From a virus, in IMG/VR virus record IMGVR_UViG_3300009164_000132, positions 1 through 44,496 of that record: a DNA stretch of 44,496 nucleotides, one strand, 5' to 3'. Positions 32,001-40,551 of the stretch are shown one piece after another (within the stretch, counting starts at the first letter, position 1; the number at the start of each line of letters is the position of its first letter). The notes under the pieces are model-generated. The model made no database searches, had not been told where the DNA came from, and worked only from the letters and a program-made list of their open reading frames with translations. Both the position numbers and the translations under genes were made by a program.

Positions 32001-35000
32001 AATAATTGGCGGTGTTCGGGCTGAAGGCGAAGATGCTAGAAAAGAAGGTTATCGTTCAGCTGCGAAACGAAACTTCTTTGTTAATTTATACGACAAATAC
32101 AACGTAGTAGATCATTTTTCAGTGTCTGGTGATATGTATACCAAACAGGGAGCTAGTTACCCTGTAGATGTTATTGTGATTAATGGGGATGGCAAAGCAG
32201 AAAGAGCATTGCCAGCTGCGGAATTGCCACAACAAATCAATTCTTATGAAGAACTCAAGGAGAAATTAAATGCCAGCATGGTATCCAGAGCAAATGTCAG
32301 CCCCAGTGGGACTAACATCGGTAAACGTACCCCAGGGGGAGCTAACCAGGAAAATGTGGCTGGAAGCCCTAGCGGACAGGCTAGTAGACCTAGTGGAGGA
32401 GAGCAACAATCCACAGGAGCTGGCAAACCAAATGTGCCAACAAATGGGGCTGGCATCAGTGGAAGACCCGAATCAACTGGGGCAGGTACTGGTGAAAAAC
32501 AACCTAAACCTGCTAACAAACCTGACAATGCTCCAGAGGGAAGTACCGTTCCCAGCGCAGGTAAGCCAAAGCAACCCCCTAGCGGAAAAGGCGCTGAAGG
32601 AAACAAGCCTGGAGGAGTGGGTGGAACTAGCGTTGTCAGTGGAGAACGCATCCAGTCTCGACTAAATGATCGTAGAGGCAAGGAAGAAGTTACCGAAGGT
32701 CAAGTTCCTTATCAACCTAAGTCAAAAGCTAACTCTGTTGGTACGCTTGTACCAGGTGGTATGGCTCAATCCATTAGGGAATCCCTGGACAAAGTTGAAG
32801 CGCAAGTTGGTGACATTGATGAATATGTATCAAAAGAGCTTAAGTTTACTAAGGATGAACTGTTTAATAACTTTTCAGCCGAGCAAATTGACTCTTTAGC
32901 ACTGTCTATTTTCAACGCAGATGCTGGTCAAGGTTTCATTATTGGCGATCAAACTGGTGTTGGTAAAGGTCGTGTAGTGGCTGCAATGATTAAATACGCA
33001 TTGAAAAATGATCGTATTCCTATTTTTGTAACGCAATTCCCTAATCTGTTCTCCGATATGATCCGTGACTTGGATGATATTGGCATGACTAAAGAGCTTG
33101 CATTGGATACTACTGATCCTAAGATCTTTATGACCAACGTAGATCAGAAAGTTCCTTACAAGTTAGTTAGAACTGTTAATGGAGAAAAGGTAGAGAAAGA
33201 ATTAACTTTAGAGCCATTCTCTACAGATAGACCTAAACAAAATGCCAAGATGAAAGAGTTGGCAGCCCAAGGTAATTTGGGTAATTACAAGGTTATCTTT
33301 ACAACTTACAAGCAATTACAGAACGTCAAAGGTAAAGCTACTGAACGTCAACGCTTTGTTCAAGCATTAGCCGATCAGAACTACCTTATCCTTGACGAAA
33401 GCCACAATGCTGGCGTAGCTGGCAAAGAAGGAACTGAAGGTCAACAAGAAGGTGGAGATCTTGGAGAAGGAGTAGTCAGCGAGATTATTGCTCCAAACAT
33501 TGGTTCGTTCATCCGTATGTTGGTTAATGATGCCTATGGCTCATTCTTCTCATCTGCTACCTATGCAAAACGTGCAGACATCATGGACTTGTATGCCAGC
33601 ACAGACATGAAGCTGGCGGTTAAAAAGATCTCTGACCTAGCTGAAGCCATCAAAAATGGTGGTATTCCAATGCAACAGATTGTTGCCAATATGCTTGCCA
33701 AGGTTGGTCAATACATTCGCAGAGAACGCACCTTTGCTGGGGTTTCATATAACACTGAAGAAACCAAAGTAAACAAAGAAACAGCAGAGAACATGGCTAC
33801 CTCAATGCGAGATATCCTGGCTTTTTCTCGTGCTGTAGGCATTGCTGGTAAGAAATTAGCGGGAAGTTTAGATACTTCTGGTGCGGTATTAGCCAAGAAA
33901 AAAGATAGAGTCAATGTTGAAACAGTCAATTTTGGCTCAACAATGCACAACTTGATTGACCAGATGTTGCTTTCTTTGAAAGCCCAAAGCTCTGTAGATC
34001 ATGCAATATCAAGGTTAAAAGCTGGTGAAAAGGTAGTTCTTACTGTGTCTAACACAATGGGTTCTTTCCTTGAAAGTTATTCAGATGAAATGGAACTCAA
34101 AAAGGGTGATCCAATTAATCTGAATTTTTCAAACCTTTACCTAAAGTATTTGAAGAAACAAAGACAAGTCACCATTAAGTATCCAGCTAAGAATGGCAAT
34201 CCATCTTACAAAGAAGTGCGTGATTTAACTGATGAGGAACTTGGGCCTGAATTAACTGTTGCCTATAACGCTATTGTTAAATTCATTCAAAACGCAGGAT
34301 TTGAAGATGCTCCTGTATCTCCAATTGACTATATGCACTACAAGTTACGTCAAGCTGGGTTTAAAACTGGCGAGATTACAGGTAGAAATATTGGTATCAA
34401 TTACTCTGGTGCAACAGAGGCTTCAATACCTACGCTGCAAGCTATTAAAAATACTACCAAAACCAAGTACGAAGCTATTACTAAGTTTAATGGTGGTGAA
34501 TTTGACGTATTGATTTTGAATCAAGCTGGCTCTACTGGCTTGTCTTTACACGCCTCTGAGAACTTTAAAGATCAACGCAAACGCCATATGATTATTGTTC
34601 AGGCTGAAAAGAACATTGATACCCATATGCAGATGCTAGGTCGTGTTCACAGAACTGGTCAAATCATTCCTCCTGCTTACTCACAGATGATGGCTGACAT
34701 CCCTGCTGAGATGCGCCCAGCTGCCATTTTGCTTAAAAAGATGGCATCACTGAACGCAAATACTACAGCTTCCCGTAAGTCTGCCGTGACTGCGGAAGGT
34801 GCTGTGGACTTTATGAATGACTATGGCGGTCAGGTAGCCAATGAGTTGCTGGCTGATAACCCAGACTTGCATGAATCTTTGGGTGGCGATAATGCGTTCC
34901 CAGTTAAAGAAAACTCTAGCGAAGCTACCGAAGAAGATGTCCGTAAGCTGACTGGCTATATTCCTATCCTGCCTATTAAAGAGCAAGAAGAGTTCTACAA

Positions 35001-38000
35001 AGACCTAACAGAACGATATAAAGAGTTGCTAGATCGTGAGATCAGCATGGGGACTAACAAGCTTGAAGCAAAAGCACTGGACATCAATGCAAAAACATTA
35101 AGCTCTACCCCAATTACCGAGAACAAAGGTGACTCATTATTTGCTCAACCAGCATTTATGGAATTAATTGAGGCTGATCGTACTGTTAAGCCAATGAGTT
35201 CTGAAGAAGTTATTGAGGCTGCCAAGAAAAATTTGGATGGCAAATCTCCAGGTCAGCTGTCTTTGGAGCAAAGAGATGCTCTGACAGCAAAGATGAGAGC
35301 TTATACTGCCGAAAGAATAGAACTAGAAGTAGAAAAGAAATCAGATGAGGTTCGTTTATCTACTGTCAGGGGTCAGTTAAACCTACAGGAAACCCATATT
35401 GATTCTATTTTAAGAACTTACACAGTTGGCAAGTTTGTCACCCTTACTAATGAGTTAGGTGTGGCTTTAACTGGTGCAATCATTGATGTTAAAAATGTAG
35501 GCAAAACCAAGAACCCAGCTGCTGGTACTGACTGGAAGATGACTTTTGCCTTGGCTAATGGTGATGCTAGGTCAATTACTTTGCCATTCTCACAGATTGG
35601 TAAGCAATACAAGTTAGAAACTGTATCAAGCACCAATACCTTTAACTACGAAACTCAACAGTTTGAGGACATTCCTGTTATCAAACAGTTTGATATGGGT
35701 TCACAGATCAGACGTGAAAAGCGTTGGATGGTAACTGGAAACATCCTTGCTGGCTTTGCAGCGGTTAAAAACAAGGGTCAGATTACCAACTTCAAAGACA
35801 ACGAAGGCTATGAACGTCAAGGTATCTTGATGCCTCGTGCCTACGACTTTGCCAAAGAACAGAAAGATGCGCCTGTAGAGATTGCAACGGCTGACAATGC
35901 CATGCGTTTCCTTGATGAGATTGGTGGAACAATCACTTCAGAAGATGGCATATTGCGGATTACCAAGTCTAGCTATGGAAACCAATACCAATTTAACGTC
36001 CCAAGCTCTAAGAAAGAAGGCGGTACATACTTCCTAGACAGAAGGCTGACTGACATTCTGGGTGACTTCTACAAGTCTGGCAGCACTATGTATGCCAGGG
36101 GAACTGCAGAAGAAGCTAGAAAAGCTATTGATGTCATCCTCAATAAGCGCCAAGAGACTTTAGTTACCAAGGACAATAAAGAAAGAGCCAAAAAGCTTTT
36201 TGCTCCAGAGCCTTTGGAAAACATTGTTCCTCGCAAGAAGACTACAAAACAAATCTTTGACAGCAGGGTCAGAAATGAAATTATTGCTGAACAGCGTAAG
36301 TTAAATGCACAGGAAAGAAAGCTAAAACGTCAAATAATCAATGGTGAAGTAACCCTTGATGCCCAGCGTGAGATGACTTTCATTGATGAAAGAACCAAAG
36401 AGCTTGAAGAAAACTTAGAAGCCATCAAAGATAAAACCCCACCAGATGCGTTATCAGTGCATCAACGGGCTGAAAGAGCTTTACGGGATGGCGAGATTAG
36501 CCAAGACGTATTCAATGTTATCCATTGGATGTGGAATAACTCTCCTGCTCTGTTGACTGGTTTAAAACTGCAAATTAGAAAACCAACTTCTAAGGAAGAA
36601 GGGGCAACGGGTTCATTTAACCCATTAGATCGTTTAGTTCGTTTGTATAAGGGAACAGAAGGGGTAACTGACCCAGAGACTGCCCGTCACGAATTAACCC
36701 ACACTCTTGAACAGATGATGACCCCACAGGTCAGGAAGCTAATTGTTCAGCAGTGGGCAAAAGAAACTAAAAAAGCTATTAAGAACAATACTGATCCTGC
36801 TTCTCAGGATTACTTCCAAGCCATCAATGATTACATGGCTAACCCAACTAAGGCAAATTACGAAAAAGTAAGGGAGCTAGTAAAAGATTTAAACCTCTAT
36901 CAATACGCTAACCCATCAGATTACTGGGCGGTTAATGCCGAGAAGCTCATGGCTATGAAGATGGGGACTGCTTGGAATCGTTTTGTATTGGCGGTTAAGA
37001 AGCTATTTGAAGGCATGAAATCTTTATTTGGCTTTGACAATCAATACATCCTATACAAAACCTTTGATGATTTGATGAAGGGCAAGACACCAAGGATGGA
37101 TTACGAATCCTTGAAGCACTTCTTTGATATGACAGGTCCGTCAAATGAGTTGTTGTTCAATATTGCCGATGATGTGAAATTGCTCGATAAGATTGGAGTT
37201 GAGCAACCTCCAGTGCATACCAACAATACTGTCCAAGACTACCTCATGGGCGGTTATCAAACGGCTAAGAACATCAAAACCAGAATATTGGAATCCCCAA
37301 GAAACCTGATTCCTGGTGCAGTGACTGGCATAGACAAGCTGGCATTAGGATTCCGAGTTAAAGCAACTGACTTTACAGCAGGTCTGGCAGCTGAAGATGC
37401 TGTTAGATATGACAGAGAGCTGTTAGATGGCGAAGGTCGTGCTGTTGCTTCTATCGCAGCAGACCAGCAGTTAAAGGCTAACCACATTGCTACTCAAGTA
37501 GTTACTTTAGGCAAGTTGGCATTTGACTCAGTTAATCAGATGTTTAAAGCTACAGAAGACAAGAACTCTACTGGTAAGATCATTCAGCTTGCCCATGAAT
37601 TTGGCAAAGAAGTAGGTGTTAAACACGCTTTTAGGGTAATCAATGGTTACTTTGAAGCCAAGCGTTCACGCAGCATTGTGAATGAATACCTCAAGCGCCA
37701 AGGTGAACTTGAAACATTAAAGACAGAAGCTTTAGACCCAGACTTGCCTCCAGATCGTCAGTTGGCGTTGACAGTTGCAATTCAAAACGCCCAAGAAAAC
37801 TTTGAAGGCATTGATATTGCTCGTCAGAAAGTTAACCTTAAAGATACTGAGATTGACGATCTAATAGCTTTAGAAAAGAAATATCCTGTTCTTAGAGAGA
37901 TGATGGATATTTGGAATGATGTAAGCCGAAACATGGTCAACATGATGGAGTTTGGCAAGATTATTAGCAAACAAACTGCTGATATGTATCGCAAGATTGA

Positions 38001-40065
38001 TGACTATGTGCCTTGGCAGCGAATCCAACCAGAAGATATTAGCCAAGATCCTAGTAAGCCTACATTCTTCTATGGTGCTAAAGGTGTCCGTAACGTCTCC
38101 AGGGAGCATAAATTTAAGCCAGGTGAAGTTGAGTTGGCATTAAACAATGTCCTGGACAACATGGTTAATCATGTCGTTTTGACCTCTAGAAACGTCATTA
38201 AGAACTACGCTGCTAATCGTATTGCATCTGAATATGGTGAGCGCAATGAAAAAGGTAAGCTTAAAGTCTATCCAAAAGAAGACTTTGCTCGTGGCATCGT
38301 CAAAATTCTGGTAAATGGTCGCAAGATCAATATCCGCATCGTAGATCCATTGATTGCTCAAGCCGTGATTGGCATGGAAAGCATGAACATTCCTTTAATG
38401 GGATTGATGGGCTTTGGCGCACAGACCCTGCGTAGAACCATTACTTACTCTGGAGTATTCCAGTTAAGACAGTTGTTTATGGATATTCCAAGCACCATCC
38501 TTGTTACTGGTGTTAGAAACCCATTAAGCTTTTATGGCTCGGTATTTGGGTCTTTCGTTAAGTCTTTAAACAACAATGACCCAGTAGTGAAGATACTTAA
38601 GGCGCATGGCATTGGCAATATCTATTCCAGCTCTAGAACTTCAATGCAGTATTACGACCAAACCATTGGTTTGTTAAATGGATCAAAGCTGCAACAGACT
38701 ATTTCTTTGTTAGAGAAGATTGGCGATGCCTCCGACATGGCTCCTCGCAGAGCTACTTATCTGCGTGTAATGAAAGAAACTAAAGGGGATCAGCGTAAAG
38801 CCCTGTTAGCTTCTGCCAATGTGATTAACTGGGATAAAAAGGGTTCGTCCAAAGTTGCCCAGACTTTAGCCCACTCTATCTCCTTTATGAACGCATTTGC
38901 CCAACAGATTGACGTTCTGTCCCAAGCTTTACTAGAACCTGTTGCCTATGGGGTAGAAAAGACTACAGGTGCTAAAGTAAAAAGCGTTAGCGGTGGTCTA
39001 AAAGGTCAAGCTCGTACAGAAGCTATTGAGCGTTTAGCTACGGCAATTGCCTGTATGCAGATTGGTATGCTGATGTATCTGTTTGCCATTGGTGATGATG
39101 AGGAATACCAAAGGTTAGATGACCAGACCAAGATGCGTAACTTCTTTGTCCCAAGAAAGTTAATGAAACAGATTGGCTATGACCATTCATTGCTTATTCC
39201 TTTGACAACGACTGCTGGATACCTAGTTAAAGCTATCCCTGAGATGACTTACAACAGGATCATTACCCAAGGCACTAAGAATGAAGTTGATGCAACCCGC
39301 TTCTGGAAAGCTCTTAGACATGGCGGTATTGATGCCCTGTTAGGACCTCTGGCTTCTGGTCCAGTGCCAACAGTGTTCAAGCCATTTGTTGAGATTGGTA
39401 TCAACCATAACTTCTTTACTGGCGGTAAGGTAGTTCCTGAAAGCATGAAGCACCTAGAAGCTTATAGACAATACAATGCCAATGTCTCCCAGTTAGGAAA
39501 ATGGTTAAGCGCTGCCACCCAAGTTCCATTTACAGGCAAAAAAGATGACAAGGGTGAGCTTGTAGAAGGTAGCAAAAAACGAATTCTTAGCCCAATTGAG
39601 GCTGACCATTTAGCTCGTGGCTTGTTTGGCTCTGTCGCTGGCTTAACTATGTGGATGAGTGATCTTCTGTCTAGCAATAAGCCAACTAAGGAAGAACGCA
39701 ACAATCCTCTCTATGGCTCGTTTGTAGCTCCAGAAGTTCCTCGTGGCAGGGAAGATCTTTTCTATGACCTTAAAGCACGTTCTGACGTTGCTATGACTAC
39801 CTTTAAGACAGAGATGAAGAACATGAACCCAACACAAGGTAAGAAGTGGTTTGAGGCTAACAAAGGTCTTATCCAGGCTAATGGATTTACTCAGTCAGCT
39901 GGCGCATCTCTTAATGCAATTACTGGTCAGATCCGTAGGATTGAGGACTTGCCAGAAAAAGAGATGTCTGCTCAAGAAAAGCGCAAAGAAATCAACTTCT
40001 TAAAAGGTAAAAAAGAAGAGATTTTGCAAGACACTATTAGATTCCGTCTCAAAGCTGGATTGTAA
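29014..40065 (+). CDS. Giant polyvalent virion protein: methyltransferase, helicase, zincin and LPD38-like domains
   Basis: 3,683 residues. In order: N-terminal VVEFPDTMSSDEIS segment; hydrophobic Gly/Ala helices (about 195-350); Pro-rich linker (about 363-395); N6-adenine methyltransferase-like domain with EPTAGNGM (about 898-905) and NPPF 956-959; Pro/Gly linker (about 1090-1220); strawberry-notch-like superfamily 2 helicase with Walker A TGVGKG 1314-1319, DESH 1461-1464 and GRVHRTGQ 1876-1883; metallopeptidase-type HELTH 2559-2563; and an LPD38-like C-terminus (from about 2990). Such polyvalent proteins are carried in virions or conjugative elements and delivered with DNA to overcome host defences. 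Its place as last internal virion gene matches T7 gp16. The reading frame is intact throughout. Confidence 0.85.
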   Translation: MPSVNIPYVGVVEFPDTMSSDEISNVIKTQIMPNAPQANVAPVAGSTKVADVLQRSIFGPIDAIMPGSNLANEPTPSIGSLAKGIKSLSNVPTQWQLSSQLELIEANKRKYGQNFENAPEKEKSDILNTVKKASENLSYLAQSGEDVKAIEQKYGKDPLSKKIDALEQKPEFKKATEWQQAGMIGKEYLKNIDELPSYIANVGLSSLPQSIAMAVAARFGMAAGPTGGLIVGGGSSAMMEYGQQYVELRERGFNHEEANNKAMVKSSIIGMFDAASLRSAGKIAEKIFDNTATKVWKETVKDVAKEIPKQASLGAAGEGLGSYASNQPVNPRAVLEEAIGEVFGAPAEAAATYKSKKAEAEQVPPSPPPAPPAVVPAPNAPSAPPSGLVDESDLETFVPPNAPPSATPVAVVAPVATSDLETKINDWAAKAEATGEPNTKELNKIAKEYGITPAKEPQQTLGLLLDKMSEQTTESVAPPAETIPPIDMGENTEYRIVKNDNGWTAVLFDNDANQMVSATTFPTDKFGDQEGKQKAIEFAQSEAEKAAPYNQEAPEEAPSEEKPSIFDQVKNGEFAGEVTAEDAQQAIDKLVEEDQGDKVTWAAPPPLTPEEIAQNNRDRQAAQRAEAQGETVPTVAPEATGEALSPEAQADKDLMDALGELSWMASKNTRMNMMPEDEQRLMPTLIKLMDAAFRKGYHTFKKAAKFVRDLIKQAFGKDVSDKINLNHLQGAYIAMSGNYPDKATPIAEVAGVKAIEEIEVEEAKPAGKLDLTTPDGKYNIALVLADHFLEGNAFSTIVEARKFISELTGEKIEAATMQAKQADEAVEVGIVLAAQEISQNSKSPTEAYDRLVDLYNRQPNLAVRSSTSVREQAYSTPAPLAYVASQLAGINQNTTVYEPTAGNGMLLIAANPNIVIVNELNSSRAEMLKRVFPKAEVTVGNALKQEATLVDVVIENPPFGSTGENFDIDGFKTREIDHAIVMKSLQNMKPSGKAVLIIGGVRAEGEDARKEGYRSAAKRNFFVNLYDKYNVVDHFSVSGDMYTKQGASYPVDVIVINGDGKAERALPAAELPQQINSYEELKEKLNASMVSRANVSPSGTNIGKRTPGGANQENVAGSPSGQASRPSGGEQQSTGAGKPNVPTNGAGISGRPESTGAGTGEKQPKPANKPDNAPEGSTVPSAGKPKQPPSGKGAEGNKPGGVGGTSVVSGERIQSRLNDRRGKEEVTEGQVPYQPKSKANSVGTLVPGGMAQSIRESLDKVEAQVGDIDEYVSKELKFTKDELFNNFSAEQIDSLALSIFNADAGQGFIIGDQTGVGKGRVVAAMIKYALKNDRIPIFVTQFPNLFSDMIRDLDDIGMTKELALDTTDPKIFMTNVDQKVPYKLVRTVNGEKVEKELTLEPFSTDRPKQNAKMKELAAQGNLGNYKVIFTTYKQLQNVKGKATERQRFVQALADQNYLILDESHNAGVAGKEGTEGQQEGGDLGEGVVSEIIAPNIGSFIRMLVNDAYGSFFSSATYAKRADIMDLYASTDMKLAVKKISDLAEAIKNGGIPMQQIVANMLAKVGQYIRRERTFAGVSYNTEETKVNKETAENMATSMRDILAFSRAVGIAGKKLAGSLDTSGAVLAKKKDRVNVETVNFGSTMHNLIDQMLLSLKAQSSVDHAISRLKAGEKVVLTVSNTMGSFLESYSDEMELKKGDPINLNFSNLYLKYLKKQRQVTIKYPAKNGNPSYKEVRDLTDEELGPELTVAYNAIVKFIQNAGFEDAPVSPIDYMHYKLRQAGFKTGEITGRNIGINYSGATEASIPTLQAIKNTTKTKYEAITKFNGGEFDVLILNQAGSTGLSLHASENFKDQRKRHMIIVQAEKNIDTHMQMLGRVHRTGQIIPPAYSQMMADIPAEMRPAAILLKKMASLNANTTASRKSAVTAEGAVDFMNDYGGQVANELLADNPDLHESLGGDNAFPVKENSSEATEEDVRKLTGYIPILPIKEQEEFYKDLTERYKELLDREISMGTNKLEAKALDINAKTLSSTPITENKGDSLFAQPAFMELIEADRTVKPMSSEEVIEAAKKNLDGKSPGQLSLEQRDALTAKMRAYTAERIELEVEKKSDEVRLSTVRGQLNLQETHIDSILRTYTVGKFVTLTNELGVALTGAIIDVKNVGKTKNPAAGTDWKMTFALANGDARSITLPFSQIGKQYKLETVSSTNTFNYETQQFEDIPVIKQFDMGSQIRREKRWMVTGNILAGFAAVKNKGQITNFKDNEGYERQGILMPRAYDFAKEQKDAPVEIATADNAMRFLDEIGGTITSEDGILRITKSSYGNQYQFNVPSSKKEGGTYFLDRRLTDILGDFYKSGSTMYARGTAEEARKAIDVILNKRQETLVTKDNKERAKKLFAPEPLENIVPRKKTTKQIFDSRVRNEIIAEQRKLNAQERKLKRQIINGEVTLDAQREMTFIDERTKELEENLEAIKDKTPPDALSVHQRAERALRDGEISQDVFNVIHWMWNNSPALLTGLKLQIRKPTSKEEGATGSFNPLDRLVRLYKGTEGVTDPETARHELTHTLEQMMTPQVRKLIVQQWAKETKKAIKNNTDPASQDYFQAINDYMANPTKANYEKVRELVKDLNLYQYANPSDYWAVNAEKLMAMKMGTAWNRFVLAVKKLFEGMKSLFGFDNQYILYKTFDDLMKGKTPRMDYESLKHFFDMTGPSNELLFNIADDVKLLDKIGVEQPPVHTNNTVQDYLMGGYQTAKNIKTRILESPRNLIPGAVTGIDKLALGFRVKATDFTAGLAAEDAVRYDRELLDGEGRAVASIAADQQLKANHIATQVVTLGKLAFDSVNQMFKATEDKNSTGKIIQLAHEFGKEVGVKHAFRVINGYFEAKRSRSIVNEYLKRQGELETLKTEALDPDLPPDRQLALTVAIQNAQENFEGIDIARQKVNLKDTEIDDLIALEKKYPVLREMMDIWNDVSRNMVNMMEFGKIISKQTADMYRKIDDYVPWQRIQPEDISQDPSKPTFFYGAKGVRNVSREHKFKPGEVELALNNVLDNMVNHVVLTSRNVIKNYAANRIASEYGERNEKGKLKVYPKEDFARGIVKILVNGRKINIRIVDPLIAQAVIGMESMNIPLMGLMGFGAQTLRRTITYSGVFQLRQLFMDIPSTILVTGVRNPLSFYGSVFGSFVKSLNNNDPVVKILKAHGIGNIYSSSRTSMQYYDQTIGLLNGSKLQQTISLLEKIGDASDMAPRRATYLRVMKETKGDQRKALLASANVINWDKKGSSKVAQTLAHSISFMNAFAQQIDVLSQALLEPVAYGVEKTTGAKVKSVSGGLKGQARTEAIERLATAIACMQIGMLMYLFAIGDDEEYQRLDDQTKMRNFFVPRKLMKQIGYDHSLLIPLTTTAGYLVKAIPEMTYNRIITQGTKNEVDATRFWKALRHGGIDALLGPLASGPVPTVFKPFVEIGINHNFFTGGKVVPESMKHLEAYRQYNANVSQLGKWLSAATQVPFTGKKDDKGELVEGSKKRILSPIEADHLARGLFGSVAGLTMWMSDLLSSNKPTKEERNNPLYGSFVAPEVPRGREDLFYDLKARSDVAMTTFKTEMKNMNPTQGKKWFEANKGLIQANGFTQSAGASLNAITGQIRRIEDLPEKEMSAQEKRKEINFLKGKKEEILQDTIRFRLKAGL

Positions 40066-40069
40066 AAAA

Positions 40070-40094
40070 AGGGGTAGTTTTTTAGGCTACCCCT
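40070..40094 (-). terminator. Terminator for the reverse-strand resolvase gene
   Basis: AGGGGTAG (40070-40077) pairs perfectly with CTACCCCT (40087-40094) around a 9-base loop. On the reverse strand the stem is followed by a run of seven T (A-run 40063-40069), so it is oriented to stop transcription from the 40125-40463 gene before it enters the giant gene. Confidence 0.8.
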
Positions 40095-40107
40095 ATGAGG
40101 ACGTGAA

Positions 40108-40131
40108 GGAGCATAGCTCCGTCTTCATTTT
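40108..40131 (+). terminator. Possible forward terminator of the virion operon
   Basis: GGAGC (40108-40112) and GCTCC (40116-40120) form a tight hairpin with a 3-base loop; TTTT follows at 40128-40131. The weak T-run makes forward termination uncertain, but the position between convergent genes is right. Confidence 0.45.
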
Positions 40132-40463
40132 ATATCTATTTTTACCATTCCTTTTACTTCGTCAGAAAAAATAAATGTTGGTAAAAAACACCTATCGTTT
40201 ACCCTTAGAGCATCTGCCAGACCATCCAATCCAGACTTGATTGCTGCAACCATGTTATCGGCATCCCTATGGCGTTTATCAGGGGGATAGAAGGTTATAT
40301 CCAACTTTATCTTTGGATCGCTTGTAGCCGCTAATTTAGCCTCCAAAGCCAATGCCCAGCAGGTATGGCGGTAGGTCTTCTTGTACTTGGCTTTCTTAGC
40401 CCAATGCAAGGCTGCGTTAGGGGATAACTCCTTTGGAGGCCAGGGCAAAATAACTGTTTTCAT
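40125..40463 (-). CDS. rusA: RusA-type Holliday junction resolvase
   Basis: 112 residues from the ATG at 40463, chosen because MKTVILPWPPKELSPNAALHWAKK is the usual RusA N-terminus; an upstream in-frame ATG (40499) would overlap the promoter of the divergent operon. Family features: RHRDADNMVAAIKSGLDGLADALRVNDR with D67, D69, K76, D80 and D90, giving the conserved acidic active site. RusA dimers cut Holliday junctions and help resolve phage DNA before packaging. It is the only reverse-strand gene of the window and is flanked by a dedicated terminator. Confidence 0.88.
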   Translation of the reverse strand: MKTVILPWPPKELSPNAALHWAKKAKYKKTYRHTCWALALEAKLAATSDPKIKLDITFYPPDKRHRDADNMVAAIKSGLDGLADALRVNDRCFLPTFIFSDEVKGMVKIDIK

Positions 40464-40492
40464 AGTAGATGAATTAATATGGGTACGACCTA

Positions 40493-40521
40493 TTGACATG
40501 GGTATAACTCTGAGAGATACT
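40493..40521 (+). promoter_or_regulatory. Sigma70-like promoter for the recombination operon
   Basis: A perfect TTGACA (40493-40498) is followed after 17 bases by GATACT (40516-40521), 4 of 6 matches to the -10 consensus. Transcription would start about 20 bases before the ribosome-binding site (GGGAG) of the gene at 40552. A direct repeat ATGGGTA at 40479-40485 and 40498-40504 brackets the -35 box and could be an operator. Confidence 0.75.
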
Positions 40522-40551
40522 TTAACTCAGTTTACTGCTAGGGAGAACTAA

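Noticed and set aside
32244-32681. Long reverse-strand reading frame (145 codons) opposite the giant gene
   Set aside because: It is the mirror of a Pro/Gly/Ser-rich linker in the forward frame, has no ribosome-binding site or recognisable protein pattern, and the forward frame is intact.
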